From: a bacterium | GTDB taxonomy: Bacteria; Myxococcota_A; Bradymonadia; UBA7976; UBA1532 | Assembly (NCBI GenBank): GCA_030427205.1 | Contig: JAUHXC010000023.1 | Location: 98,060-162,059 of the forward strand | Direction: 5' to 3' | Length of the DNA: 64,000 nucleotides | Shown: in pieces, positions 15,169 through 23,744 of the stretch | How positions within the stretch are numbered: position 1 is the stretch's first letter | Layout of the letters: the number at the start of each line of letters is the position of its first letter | Position numbers and translations under genes: made by a program | Notes under the pieces: model-generated | What the model was told of the DNA's origin: nothing | Seen by the model: the letters and a program-made list of their open reading frames with translations, nothing else | The model's database searches: none

Positions 15169-15621
15169 CTAGCGCCGGCTGTCGGCGATGTAGATCGCGC
15201 TGTTCTTGTCATTCTCGTACACCTCGACCGAGACGACCCACGCGCGCCCGCCGGTCTTCTGGCGAATCCACGGGTCGAGCCAGTCGTAGACGAAGCGGGC
15301 GGTGCCCTCCATGCCCACGTCGGCGTAGGTCACCACCCGGCACGCCCCCTGGCGTTCGAGCGCCCGGAAGTGCTCCATCAGCGGGTCGTCGGCGTCGAGC
15401 AGCAGGGTGTGATCGAAGTGCTCGGTCAGCCAGGCCTTGACCGCCTTGAGCTGGCCGAAGTCGACGACGAACCCGTTCTCGGTCCGCGCGCTGCTCTCGA
15501 ACCAGATGCGGAAGCCGCGGCTGTACCCGTGCACGAGGGCGCAGTGGCCGCCGTGGCGCCAGCGCCGATGGGCGCAGGGGAACCCGTGATAGGTCTTGGA
15601 TGAGCGGTAGACCTCGGCCAC
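15169..15621 (-). CDS. queD: 6-carboxy-5,6,7,8-tetrahydropterin synthase QueD
   Basis: QueD converts dihydroneopterin triphosphate to 6-carboxytetrahydropterin, the second committed step of preQ0 synthesis. The 150-residue protein matches the 6-pyruvoyl-tetrahydropterin synthase fold: F-P-C-A-H-R at the first zinc ligand, the catalytic cysteine and second ligand in G-H-C-A-L-V-H-G-Y-S, V-D-F-G-Q-L-K, and F-D-H-T-L-L-L. The third usual zinc ligand of the H-G-H motif is Tyr here; from memory this HGYS form occurs in other QueD proteins, so it need not mean loss of function. The GTG start has GGAG about 8 nt upstream. This is the promoter-proximal gene of the que operon. Confidence 0.9.
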   Translation of the reverse strand: MAEVYRSSKTYHGFPCAHRRWRHGGHCALVHGYSRGFRIWFESSARTENGFVVDFGQLKAVKAWLTEHFDHTLLLDADDPLMEHFRALERQGACRVVTYADVGMEGTARFVYDWLDPWIRQKTGGRAWVVSVEVYENDKNSAIYIADSRR

Positions 15622-15667
15622 GAAACGCGCTCCGTCGATCGTTTCGGCCCTGGGTATCAGGCCGCGC

Positions 15668-15681
15668 GGGTGTTGTCACCC
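15668..15681 (-). promoter_or_regulatory. Small hairpin and possible promoter upstream of the que operon
   Basis: Read on the minus strand, GGGTG-ACAA-CACCC forms a 5-bp stem with a 4-nt loop. A GTGACA/GATACC pair overlapping and following it could be -35 and -10 elements with about 15 bp between them, roughly 25-50 nt before the queD start. I see no preQ1 riboswitch signature. Weak evidence. Confidence 0.25.
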
Positions 15682-15742
15682 TTCGAAATGACGCCGGCGA
15701 CACCCGAAAGGTATCGCCGGCGCGTCGCTCGCGGGCTGGCGT

Positions 15743-15778
15743 CTACCAGGGGCACTGCTGCTACCAGGGGCACTGCTG
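15743..15778. repeat. 18-bp tandem duplication at a gene's 3' end
   Basis: CTACCAGGGGCACTGCTG occurs twice without a gap (15743-15760 and 15761-15778). The right copy encodes the last codons (Q-Q-C-P-W) and stop of the secreted protein gene on the minus strand. The left copy, just past the stop, would encode the same five residues and a second TAG in the same frame. Confidence 0.85.
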
Positions 15779-16300
15779 CAGGTAGGGCACCGTCGCCCGG
15801 TCGACGTTGTTGCGGTGGTCGCAGTCGGTCGCCGAGGGGTCTCCGCCGAGGCCCAGGTCGGGGTCGTACGCCATGCGGGCGCTGATGGTCGCCGCGGCGC
15901 GGCACTCGCCGAACTCGGGCTCGCCGTCGGGGCCGGCGTAGGACGGCAGCGGGATCCAGCCGCCGGTGGTGACCGACGCGCCGACGGGCACGTCCGTGAT
16001 GTCGCCGTAGGTGTGCGCGCTGTAGTCGCCGACCGACAGCAGCACGCCGGCCCGCCCGGGCTCGGTGGCGAAGTCGGTGCGGCCGTCGTTGGTGACCTCG
16101 ACGACGACCCAGCGCCAGCCGCCGTAGCCGTAGTCGCGGATGTCGACGACGGTCGGGGCGAGGTCGGCCTCGGCGCAGCGCAGGTCGAAGCCGTCGGGCG
16201 GGGTCACGACGATGTCGCCGGGCATCTGGAACTGCGCGGCGCCGACGGTCGGGGCGGCGAGGGCGGCGGCGGCGACGACGGTGCGGATGATGCGGTTCAT
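15761..16300 (-). CDS. Small secreted protein with CARDB-like beta domain
   Basis: This 179-residue protein has a typical Sec signal peptide (hydrophobic 6-20, then G-A-A-Q). The mature part contains W-R-W-V-V-V-E-V-T-N-D-G-R-T-D-F, which resembles the strands and Asn-Asp-Gly turn of CARDB/DUF11-type extracellular beta-sandwich adhesion domains, and ends in a Cys-containing tail (Q-Q-C-P-W). No catalytic residues are evident. GGAGAGACACC precedes the ATG. A 15-mer in its leader (16338-16352) recurs upstream of another secreted-protein gene at 57223-57237. Its last 18 bp are tandemly duplicated. Confidence 0.7.
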   Translation of the reverse strand: MNRIIRTVVAAAALAAPTVGAAQFQMPGDIVVTPPDGFDLRCAEADLAPTVVDIRDYGYGGWRWVVVEVTNDGRTDFATEPGRAGVLLSVGDYSAHTYGDITDVPVGASVTTGGWIPLPSYAGPDGEPEFGECRAAATISARMAYDPDLGLGGDPSATDCDHRNNVDRATVPYLQQCPW

Positions 16301-16337
16301 GGTGTCTCTCCGGTGGTTCGAGGCGCTCGGTGGCGCC

Positions 16338-16352
16338 GTTTTTCTGGGTGTC
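16338..16352 (-). promoter_or_regulatory. Shared 15-bp leader motif, copy 1
   Basis: The minus-strand sequence GACACCCAGAAAAAC lies 38 nt upstream of the start of the 15761-16300 secreted-protein gene. An identical 15-mer in the same orientation lies upstream of the secreted-protein gene at 56753-57094. The A5 tract is unusual for this genome. It may be part of a common promoter, an operator or a leader RNA element. Confidence 0.4.
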
Positions 16353-16391
16353 TGCGTCGTTCGGGGGGATGTACCGGGCGCGGCCGGGCCG

Positions 16392-16422
16392 TTTTTTCTG
16401 CTGCGCTCTTTTTTTGTTTTTT
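16392..16422. other. Clustered T-tracts in a divergent intergenic region
   Basis: Three runs, T6 at 16392-16397, T7 at 16409-16415 and T6 at 16417-16422, lie between the divergent secreted-protein gene (start 16300) and the lipase maturation factor gene (start 16483). Such tracts are otherwise almost absent from the window. No stem precedes them that would make a convincing terminator, and no plus-strand gene ends here, so a bent-DNA or promoter UP-like role for either gene is more likely. Confidence 0.4.
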
Positions 16423-16482
16423 CGTGCGCCCGGCGGCGCCGCGGCGGTGGCCCCCGGGCGGGGGCTGGGTCACAATCGGCTC

Positions 16483-18264
16483 ATGTCGAAGCCCGCCGAA
16501 GAGCGCTCGCCCCCCGACACCTCCCCCGGCCAGCGGCCGGGCGGCCCGCCGGCATTCGAAGGCCGCCGCCGCGCCCGCCGGCTGGCGCTGGCGGTGCTCG
16601 GGCTGACCCACATCGCCGCCTTCGCCTCGTTCGGGGTGCAGCTCGAGGGGCTGGTGGGCGCCGAGGGCATCATGCCCGCCGCCGACTTCCTCGAGCGGGC
16701 CGGGCAATACTTCACCGGCCGCGGGGAGAGCCCGTGGGCCAACCTGCCGAGCCTGGCCTGGATCACCGGCGCGTCGGACGGGGTGATGACCGCCTTCTGT
16801 GTGCTCGGCGCGCTGTGCGGCGGGCTCCTGGTGGCCGGCGTCGTGCCGCGGCTGGCCCTGTTCGTCGCCTGGGCGCTCTACCTGTCGCTGCTGCCGCTGG
16901 GCTCGCCCTTCCTGTCGTATCAGTGGGACATCCTGCTGCTCGAGGTCAGCTTCGTCGGCCTGTTCTACGCCCCGCGCGGCTGGCGTCCGCGCCCGTCGAC
17001 CGGCGAGGCGGAGCCGCCGGCGGCCGGCGTCTGGCTGATGCGGCTGGTGCTGTTCAAGCTCATGCTGATGTCGGGGGCGGTCAAGCTGACGAGCGGCGAC
17101 CCGACCTGGCAGGATCTGACCGCGCTGGACTATCACTACTGGACCCAGCCCATCCCGCATCCGCTGGCATGGTTCGCCCACAACCTGCCCGATTGGACCC
17201 GCAGCTTCAGCGTGCTGGGCAATCACTTCGCCGAGCTGTTCGCCCCGTGGCTGGTGCTGTTCGCGCCGCGGGGCTGGCGGCTCTTCGCGTGGGGCGTCGG
17301 GATCGTGCTGATCATGGCCTGGGGCGTGGGCGATCTGGGCGCGGTGCACGTGCTGTGCGGCGGCCTCTTGACGGTGGCGCTGGGCTGGCGCGACCGTCAT
17401 CGCTCCCGCTGGCCGGCGGCGCTGGTCTTCACCGGGCTCTTGCTGACGATCGCCGGCACGGGCAACTACGGCTTCTTCCACCTGCTGACCTTCGCGCTGG
17501 TGCTGACCCTGCTGCACGACGGCGACCTGAGCCGGCTGGTGGGCCGCCCGCTGGCGTGGGCCAGGGCCCGCGGGTGGGCCAACAACGTCGCGCCGCCGTC
17601 GAGCGAGGCGGGCCCGGCGGCGCCGCGCTGGCTGCGCCGGGTGACGCTCGCGGCGGCGGTGGTGATCGTGCCGCTGTCGGCGGCGCAGCTCGGGCTGCGG
17701 CTCGGCGGGGGCACGCTGCGCGCCTGGGAGCGGGGCGACGCCGAGCTGAGCGTGGTGCAGCGGCTGGCCTACGACAGCTCGAAGTGGGCCCGCGCGGCGC
17801 TCGATCCGGTGCGTCAGCTGCACTCGATCAACGGCTACGGGCTCTTCGCCCGCATGACCACCACCCGCTACGAGCTGATCGTCGAAGGCACCGACGACGG
17901 GCAGCGCTGGCGGGCCTATCGCTTCGTCTACAAGCCCGATACCCCCGACGCGCCGCTGCGCTTCGCCGGCCTGCACATGCCGCGGCTCGACTGGCAGATG
18001 TGGTTCGCCGCGCTGACCCCGCGCTGCCGGGGCAACTGGTCGGTGGCCTTCGTGCGGCGGCTGCTCGAGGGGTCGCCGGCGGTGAAGGCGCTGCTGGCCC
18101 ACGACCCCTTCCCCGACGCGCCGCCGCGCGCGATCCGCATCCGGCGGGTCGATACCCGCTTCACCACGCCCGCGGAGCGGGAGGCCTCGGGTGATGTCTG
18201 GGCGTTCGACGAGGCGGGCACGTGGTGCCGACCGCTGACCACGGACGACTTCGCGGGGCGCTGA
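16483..18264 (+). CDS. Lipase maturation factor (LMF1) family membrane protein
   Basis: This 593-residue polytopic membrane protein has about eight to ten hydrophobic helices. A conserved central block reads K-L-T-S-G-D-P-T-W, then L-D-Y-H-Y-W-T-Q-P-I-P-H-P, then N-H-F-A-E-L, which matches the core signature of lipase maturation factor 1 as I know it (PF06762). In animals LMF1 is an ER protein needed to fold secreted lipases. In bacteria the role is inferred to be folding or export of secreted lipases or related proteins. The C-terminal third is a soluble domain (Y-E-L-I-V-E-G-T-D-D-G onward), as in the family. I chose the ATG at 16483 because the upstream frame runs through low-complexity and T-tract sequence. 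Confidence 0.85.
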   Translation: MSKPAEERSPPDTSPGQRPGGPPAFEGRRRARRLALAVLGLTHIAAFASFGVQLEGLVGAEGIMPAADFLERAGQYFTGRGESPWANLPSLAWITGASDGVMTAFCVLGALCGGLLVAGVVPRLALFVAWALYLSLLPLGSPFLSYQWDILLLEVSFVGLFYAPRGWRPRPSTGEAEPPAAGVWLMRLVLFKLMLMSGAVKLTSGDPTWQDLTALDYHYWTQPIPHPLAWFAHNLPDWTRSFSVLGNHFAELFAPWLVLFAPRGWRLFAWGVGIVLIMAWGVGDLGAVHVLCGGLLTVALGWRDRHRSRWPAALVFTGLLLTIAGTGNYGFFHLLTFALVLTLLHDGDLSRLVGRPLAWARARGWANNVAPPSSEAGPAAPRWLRRVTLAAAVVIVPLSAAQLGLRLGGGTLRAWERGDAELSVVQRLAYDSSKWARAALDPVRQLHSINGYGLFARMTTTRYELIVEGTDDGQRWRAYRFVYKPDTPDAPLRFAGLHMPRLDWQMWFAALTPRCRGNWSVAFVRRLLEGSPAVKALLAHDPFPDAPPRAIRIRRVDTRFTTPAEREASGDVWAFDEAGTWCRPLTTDDFAGR

Positions 18265-18329
18265 ACGCAATAGACCGTCGACGGCATGAAACGGGGCGTA
18301 TCGCCACACACTCCCATGAGGGCGCGCCG

Positions 18330-19457
18330 ATGTGTTCGGCGTACCCGAAGCGGGGGAGCATGACCGACGACAGCCTCGAAGCATTCCTGGTCCGCCACAC
18401 CGATCAGCTCGTCGCCCGCTGGGTGAAGGTGATCCGGCGGGAGAACCCGATCCTGCGCGATCTGCCGCAGCAGCTCGTCGTCGACGCGATGGCGCTGTTC
18501 ATCGAGCAGGTGGCGCTGTCGCTGTCCGACGACGAGGTGCCCTGGGACTCGCGCATCGCCCGCTCCCACGGGGAGCACCGCCAGGGCATCGCCGTGGGGC
18601 TTCAGGGGCTGATCGCCGAGTACGGGCTGTTCTTGCAGGTGGTGCACCGGCTGATCGAAGAGCAGGGTCAGGCGCTGTCCGCCGAGCAGGCGATGGACCT
18701 CTCGCAGCGGGTCCTGGCGGGGGCGGCGGCGTCGGCCCACGCCTACGCCGAGCACGAGGCCCGCGAGCGGCGGCGGCGGGACGCCGAGCGCTTCGCGTTT
18801 CTGGCCCACGACCTGCGCAACCCGATGGCGGTCATCCGCATGGCGTGGAGCCTGCTCGAGCGGCGCGGTGATCTGCCCGAGAACGAGACGGTGCGCATGA
18901 TCGATCGCGCGCTCGGCAGCATGGTCGACCGGCTCGAAGAGTCGCTCGCCGAGATGCAGGCCCGGGTGGATGGCCTCGACGATGCGCGGCGCCTGTGCAC
19001 GATGCAGACGCTGGTCGATGGCGCGGTCGAAGAGGTGCGGCTCGACGCGCTGGGCAAGACCGTCGACCTGATCGTCGAGCCCTCGCCGACGGTGTGGCTC
19101 GAGGTCGACGAGAGCCTGATGCGGGCGGCGGCGATCAACATCATGCACAACGCGATCAAGCACACCCCCGGCGGCACCACGGTGCGGGTCTGGTGGGAGC
19201 ACGTCGACGACGCGGCGAGCCTGCACGTCGCCGACGAGGGCAAAGGCATCGACCCCGAGACCGCCGAGCAGATCTACGAGGCGTTCAGCGTGGGGGCCGA
19301 CGGCGCGGCCGGCTTCGGGCTGGGGCTGGCCATCGTGCAGCGGGCGGTGAGCGCCCACCAGGGGTCGGTGCACATGGAGAACCGGCCGCCGCCGGAGACG
19401 GGGTGCGTCTTCACGATCATCCTGCCGGCGGCCGAGCCGGACGGGCAGCCGACCTGA
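18330..19457 (+). CDS. Sensor histidine kinase
   Basis: This soluble histidine kinase of about 375 residues has no obvious transmembrane segment. The N-terminal 150 residues are helical (F-L-V-R-H-T-D-Q-L-V-A-R-W), like RsbRD-type N-terminal sensor domains. A HisKA domain follows with the phospho-acceptor box F-L-A-H-D-L-R-N-P, then an HATPase domain with N box N-I-M-H-N-A-I-K-H, G1 D-E-G-K-G-I-D and G2 G-F-G-L-G-L-A-I. All catalytic boxes are intact. The ATG at 18330 has GAGGG seven bases upstream; the ATG at 18360 (M-T-D-D-S) is an alternative with poor spacing. No response regulator is adjacent. It may be co-transcribed with the upstream LMF gene (66-bp gap) and the downstream Ser/Thr kinase gene (52-bp gap). 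Confidence 0.92.
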   Translation: MCSAYPKRGSMTDDSLEAFLVRHTDQLVARWVKVIRRENPILRDLPQQLVVDAMALFIEQVALSLSDDEVPWDSRIARSHGEHRQGIAVGLQGLIAEYGLFLQVVHRLIEEQGQALSAEQAMDLSQRVLAGAAASAHAYAEHEARERRRRDAERFAFLAHDLRNPMAVIRMAWSLLERRGDLPENETVRMIDRALGSMVDRLEESLAEMQARVDGLDDARRLCTMQTLVDGAVEEVRLDALGKTVDLIVEPSPTVWLEVDESLMRAAAINIMHNAIKHTPGGTTVRVWWEHVDDAASLHVADEGKGIDPETAEQIYEAFSVGADGAAGFGLGLAIVQRAVSAHQGSVHMENRPPPETGCVFTIILPAAEPDGQPT

Positions 19458-19509
19458 ACCGAGGCGGGGGTTCCTTGCCCGTGCGCGGGTGCGCCTGCAT
19501 GATGCCTGC

Positions 19510-21015
19510 ATGAAGCGCCTCGGGCCCTATCACCTGCAGCGCGAGCTGGCCGTCGGTGGCATGGCCGAGGTCTATCTCGCCGAGCATCGGGCCCCGGCCG
19601 ACGTGCGCCGCGACGTGGTCGTCAAGCGGGTGCTGCCGCAGTTCGTCGACGATCGCGATTTTCGCAATATGTTCCTCGACGAGGCCCGCCTGATGGCGGC
19701 GCTGGCCCACCCCTACATCGCGCAGGTCTACGACGTGGGGCTCGAGGGCGAGAACTGCTACCTGGTGATGGAGTACATCCGCGGCCCGACGGTGCGCGAC
19801 CTGCTCGGCGCGGCGGCCGATCAGGGGCGGGCCGGGCTGCCGCGGCCGGCGGCGCTGGCCATCGGGCTGGCGGTGGCCGAGGCGCTGGACTACGTGCACG
19901 GGCGGATGGGCCCCGACGGGCAGCCGCTGGGCATCGTGCACCGCGACCTCAACCCGTCGAACGTGATGGTGGCCTACTCCGGCGGGGTCAAGCTGATCGA
20001 CTTCGGCATCGCCAAGGCCGCCAGCCGCCTGCACCAGACCCGGGGGCACATCGTGCGCGGCACCCGGGGCTACATCGCGCCGGAGCAGATCGACCGCCGG
20101 GCGCCGCTCGACCACCGGGCCGACATCTTCGCGCTGGGCGTGCTGCTCTACGAGCTGTGTCTGGGCCGCAACCCGTACGGCGACTCGATGGACGCCCGCC
20201 AGCTCATGCGGGTGGTGCGGGGCAGCTATCGCCCGCCGCGCCATCGCGACCCGCGGTTCCCCGCGGCGCTCGATCGGCTGGTGCGCGGCTGCCTCGAGCC
20301 CGACCCGAGCGCGCGGCCGCCGACGATGCGCGCGGTGGCCGACGCGCTGGCGGCGCACATGCGCGAGACCGGCGAGAGCGCGACGCTGGCCGAGCTGGGC
20401 GATCTGGCGACGGCGATGGTGCCCGACGATCACGGCCCGCGCGCCATCCGCCGCCCCTCGCGCCAGACCCGCGAGCACCTCGACGAGGCGGCCGGGCTGG
20501 GTCCCGAGGAGCTCACCGAGCCCTCGCTGGTCATCGACATGGGCCCCGAGGGCGACGAGACCGACGAAGAGACGAAGCGCAACCGGGTGGTGACCGCGCC
20601 GCCCGACGAGGAGGACTCGACCCTCGAGGTGCGCCGCGACGCGCTGGTCTCCGACCCGCCGCGCCGGACCCGGGCGATGGCCTTCGACAGCGCGCCGCCT
20701 CCGCCGCCGATCCCCGGCCCGCCTGCGCCGCCGGTCCCCGGCCCGCCTGCGCCGAGCCCGCCCGCGCCGAGCCCGCCCGCGCCGAGCCCGCCGCCCCGCG
20801 ACCCGCAGGTGCTGGTGCAGACCCAGACGATGGACGCTTTGTCGGTCGACGTGCGTAGAGCCGGTGGCGGGGCCCGACGCGGCGCGCCGGCGACGATCCA
20901 GGGCCAGCTGCCGCCGATGCCGCGGCGGCGGCGGCACAACCTGCTGCTGCTGGGCCTGCTGGCGGTGGTCCTGGGCCTGGCGTCGGCGCTGGTGGTGCTC
21001 TTCGTCACCCGCTGA
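19510..21015 (+). CDS. Membrane-anchored Ser/Thr protein kinase
   Basis: This 501-residue eukaryote-like kinase begins M-K-R-L-G-P-Y-H-L, as is usual in this group. It shows a glycine loop (V-G-G-M-A-E-V-Y), catalytic lysine in V-V-V-K-R, catalytic loop H-R-D-L-N-P-S-N, D-F-G-I-A-K and A-P-E-Q. All are intact, so it should be active. A Pro-rich linker (A-P-S-P-P repeats near 410-440) leads to one C-terminal transmembrane helix (about 475-498) with almost no periplasmic tail, so it is anchored at the C-terminus with the kinase in the cytoplasm. I prefer the ATG at 19510 over an upstream GTG at 19489 because the kinase fold begins immediately. It lies between a histidine kinase gene and a second Ser/Thr kinase gene. 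Confidence 0.93.
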   Translation: MKRLGPYHLQRELAVGGMAEVYLAEHRAPADVRRDVVVKRVLPQFVDDRDFRNMFLDEARLMAALAHPYIAQVYDVGLEGENCYLVMEYIRGPTVRDLLGAAADQGRAGLPRPAALAIGLAVAEALDYVHGRMGPDGQPLGIVHRDLNPSNVMVAYSGGVKLIDFGIAKAASRLHQTRGHIVRGTRGYIAPEQIDRRAPLDHRADIFALGVLLYELCLGRNPYGDSMDARQLMRVVRGSYRPPRHRDPRFPAALDRLVRGCLEPDPSARPPTMRAVADALAAHMRETGESATLAELGDLATAMVPDDHGPRAIRRPSRQTREHLDEAAGLGPEELTEPSLVIDMGPEGDETDEETKRNRVVTAPPDEEDSTLEVRRDALVSDPPRRTRAMAFDSAPPPPPIPGPPAPPVPGPPAPSPPAPSPPAPSPPPRDPQVLVQTQTMDALSVDVRRAGGGARRGAPATIQGQLPPMPRRRRHNLLLLGLLAVVLGLASALVVLFVTR

Positions 21016-21140
21016 GTGCGCCGTGCAGCCCCCATAGCTCACAAGGCGCACCCGATCGCGGTTTGAGTGTATCCTGTGCGAGCCCGGGTGACGGCGTCCG
21101 GGTCGAATCGAAGCCCCGGCCGGGGATACCACGGAGAACG

Positions 21141-23744
21141 GTGAGCGAAGACGGCCTCATCTGCCCGCTGTGCAGCCGCGCGCTGAGCGCCGCGGCGCCC
21201 GTCTGCCCCAACGACCACGGCCTCGAGATCAGGGGCGTGCCGGCGATCGAGGTCGAGCGCACCCCGCGCTCGAAGCGCCACCTGCTCGGCGTCACCATCT
21301 CCGAGACCTACGTCATCAACGGCTTCCTCGGCTCGGGCGGCTTCGGCGCGGTCTACAAGGCCCGCCAGACCAGCGTCGGCCGCGACGTCGCGCTCAAGCT
21401 CCTGACCACCGACGCGGTCAACGACCCGGCGGTCATCGAGCGCTTCCGCCGCGAGGCGCGCACCGCCGCGGCGCTGCTCGACCCCAACGTGGTGACCATC
21501 TTCGACTTCGGCGAGACCCGGCTGACCGAGCTGGCCGACGACCACGCGCTGTGGATCGCCATGGAGCTGGTGATCGGCCCCACGCTCAAGGCGGTGCTGC
21601 GCGCGGACGGCTGCCCCGGCCTCGAAGGCGCGGTGCTGACCGGGGTGAACATTCTGCGCGGGCTCAGCGCCGCCCACCGCATCGGCGTGGTGCACCGCGA
21701 CCTCAAGCCGGGCAACGTGCTCATCGACGAGACCAAGGGGCGGCCGTACTTCGCCCGGCTCTTCGACTTCGGCATCGCCTCGCTGCAGGGCTCGGGCGGG
21801 CAGACGATGAGCGTGGGCGCCGGCGGGGTGCTCGGCACGCCCAAGTACATGGCCCCCGAGCAGTGGCGCGCGGCGCGCACGACGCCGGCCACCGACATCT
21901 ACGCCTTCGGCGTCATGCTCGCCGAGATGCTGCTCGGCGAGCCGCCCATCCCCAAGATGGAGCTGGTGCAGATGGCCGCCGCCCACTGCCGCGGCCCGCG
22001 CCCGCGGGTGCAGTGGACCGCGCGCGGCGAGCCGGTGCCGCGGGCGCTGACCGAGTTCATCGAGATCTGCACCGCCATCGAGCGCGAAGACCGCTACGCG
22101 TCGGCCCCCGAAGCGCTGGAGGTGCTCGACGAGATCGCCGCCGCCTTCGACGGGCGGGGCTCCGGCCGGCCGCTGCCGGTGAGCGTCGGCCCGGGCTCGC
22201 TGCGGCCGGGCGGCTCCTCGGTCGGGATATCCTCCGGCGTCGACCCCTTCGACGACGGCTCGGGCAGCGGATCGGGCTCGTTCGACGCGCCGCCGCCGCC
22301 GAGCCCGGCCAACGCCGGGGTCATCGACATCTTCGACCCGGCGGCGTCGATCGACGTCTTCGACCCCGACCTGTCGGCCGACCCCATGGCGCCCGCCGGG
22401 CGCTCGGCGGAGATCCCGCCGCCGTTGGCCGGCGACGACGATACGCTGGTCGTCGAGAGCGTGGCCGAGCCGACGCCCGACCCGCCGCCGGAGCGCTCGG
22501 CGCGCAGCCTGCTGCTGCCGCCCGCCGCGGTGGGCGGCGGCCCCGCGATCCCGCCGCCGTTCGGCTCGATCGACGTCAGCGGCGCCGACCGCCGGCTCCG
22601 CGACCGCCGCTCGCTGCCCGGGGCGCGCCTCGGCGATCGAACGTCGCTGGGCGGGATCTCGGGCTCGGTCGATCCGGAGCCGGCGTCCCTGCCGCCGCTG
22701 GTCGACTTCGACTCGATCCCGCCCGCCGAGGCCTCGGGGCCGCCGCTCTCGGCGCCGCCGGCCCCGGCCGAGATCGACGACGCGCCCGCCGACTCCGAGC
22801 CGGCCTCCGACGGCACGGGCCGCGCGGCGCCGATCCGCCGAACGCTGCCGCCGGCCGGTCCGCCGACCGACGAAGACATCGCGCCGATCCCCGGGCAGCG
22901 CCCGTCGACCGCGCCGCCGGCCGTCGCGGCCCCCGAGATCGAAGAGCCGCCGCCGCAGCCCGGCCGATCGCTGTGGCCGCTGACGACCGCGGTGCTGGTG
23001 CTGATGCTGGTGCTGCTGGCGCTGCGGCTCACCGACGGCGGCGAGGCGGTCGAGCCCACGCCGGAGACGCCGACCGCGGCGTCGAATACCGAGCGCCCGG
23101 TCGAGCCGGCCGCGCCCGACGCGCCGGCGCTGACCGCGCGGGCGGCGCCCCCGACGATGCCTGCGCAGCCGACGCCGAAGGCCGCCGAGCCCCCCGAAGC
23201 CGCCGAGCCCCCGACGCCCGCCGAGAAACCCGAGGCCGTCGCGACGCCCAAAGCCCGGCCGACGGCGCCGCCGCAGCCCGCCGAGACGCCCGAGCCCGCA
23301 CAGACGCCCGAGCCCGCACAGACGCCCGAGCCCGCCGAGAAGCCCGCGCCGAAGCCCGCGCCGAAGCCCGCGCCCGCCGGGCGCACGAGGCCCGCGCCGC
23401 CCGCGCCGAAACCCAAGCCTGAGCCCGTCGAGCCGCCCGAGCCCGCGCCCGTCGAGACGCCCAGGCCCGCGCCGCCCGAGCCGAAACCCAAGCCGCCCGA
23501 GCCGCCCGCGCCCGCCGTGAGGCCGGCGCCTGCTCCGCCGCCGGCGCCGACGCCTGCGGGCAACAGCGTCGCCGAGGCGACCTACGCCCGCGGTATCGAC
23601 GCCATGCGGCGCGGTGCGTTCGCCACCGCCCAGCGGCTGTTGACCCAGGCGCTGGGCCAGGGCCTCGCCGGCGCCAAGGCCGCCGACGCCCGCCAGCGCA
23701 TCGGCCAGCTCGCCGAGCAGGCGGTCCTGGAGGACGACTTCTGA
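21141..23744 (+). CDS. Membrane Ser/Thr kinase with zinc ribbon and TPR-like tail
   Basis: From the GTG at 21141 (GGAGAA just upstream) this is an 867-residue protein. A small zinc ribbon (C-P-L-C then C-P-N-D-H) comes first, then a kinase domain with G-S-G-G-F-G-A-V-Y, A-L-K-L, H-R-D-L-K-P-G-N, D-F-G-I-A and A-P-E-Q. A long Pro/Asp-rich disordered region (about 340-615) leads to one transmembrane helix (about 620-640). The periplasmic side holds a second low-complexity stretch with P-E-P-A-Q-T and K-P-A-P repeats and a final TPR-like unit. The repeats may span the cell wall like a TonB-type linker. An ORF extending to a TTG at 21063 is possible but less supported. It overlaps the next gene by one base pair. 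Confidence 0.9.
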   Translation: MSEDGLICPLCSRALSAAAPVCPNDHGLEIRGVPAIEVERTPRSKRHLLGVTISETYVINGFLGSGGFGAVYKARQTSVGRDVALKLLTTDAVNDPAVIERFRREARTAAALLDPNVVTIFDFGETRLTELADDHALWIAMELVIGPTLKAVLRADGCPGLEGAVLTGVNILRGLSAAHRIGVVHRDLKPGNVLIDETKGRPYFARLFDFGIASLQGSGGQTMSVGAGGVLGTPKYMAPEQWRAARTTPATDIYAFGVMLAEMLLGEPPIPKMELVQMAAAHCRGPRPRVQWTARGEPVPRALTEFIEICTAIEREDRYASAPEALEVLDEIAAAFDGRGSGRPLPVSVGPGSLRPGGSSVGISSGVDPFDDGSGSGSGSFDAPPPPSPANAGVIDIFDPAASIDVFDPDLSADPMAPAGRSAEIPPPLAGDDDTLVVESVAEPTPDPPPERSARSLLLPPAAVGGGPAIPPPFGSIDVSGADRRLRDRRSLPGARLGDRTSLGGISGSVDPEPASLPPLVDFDSIPPAEASGPPLSAPPAPAEIDDAPADSEPASDGTGRAAPIRRTLPPAGPPTDEDIAPIPGQRPSTAPPAVAAPEIEEPPPQPGRSLWPLTTAVLVLMLVLLALRLTDGGEAVEPTPETPTAASNTERPVEPAAPDAPALTARAAPPTMPAQPTPKAAEPPEAAEPPTPAEKPEAVATPKARPTAPPQPAETPEPAQTPEPAQTPEPAEKPAPKPAPKPAPAGRTRPAPPAPKPKPEPVEPPEPAPVETPRPAPPEPKPKPPEPPAPAVRPAPAPPPAPTPAGNSVAEATYARGIDAMRRGAFATAQRLLTQALGQGLAGAKAADARQRIGQLAEQAVLEDDF

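Noticed and set aside
15622..15760. A preQ1 riboswitch upstream of queD
   Set aside because: Only a short 5-bp hairpin is present. I see no preQ1-I loop/A-rich tail or preQ1-II-type structure.
16392..16422. An intrinsic terminator at the clustered T-tracts
   Set aside because: No plus-strand gene ends nearby and no stable stem directly precedes the T runs. The region lies between divergent genes.
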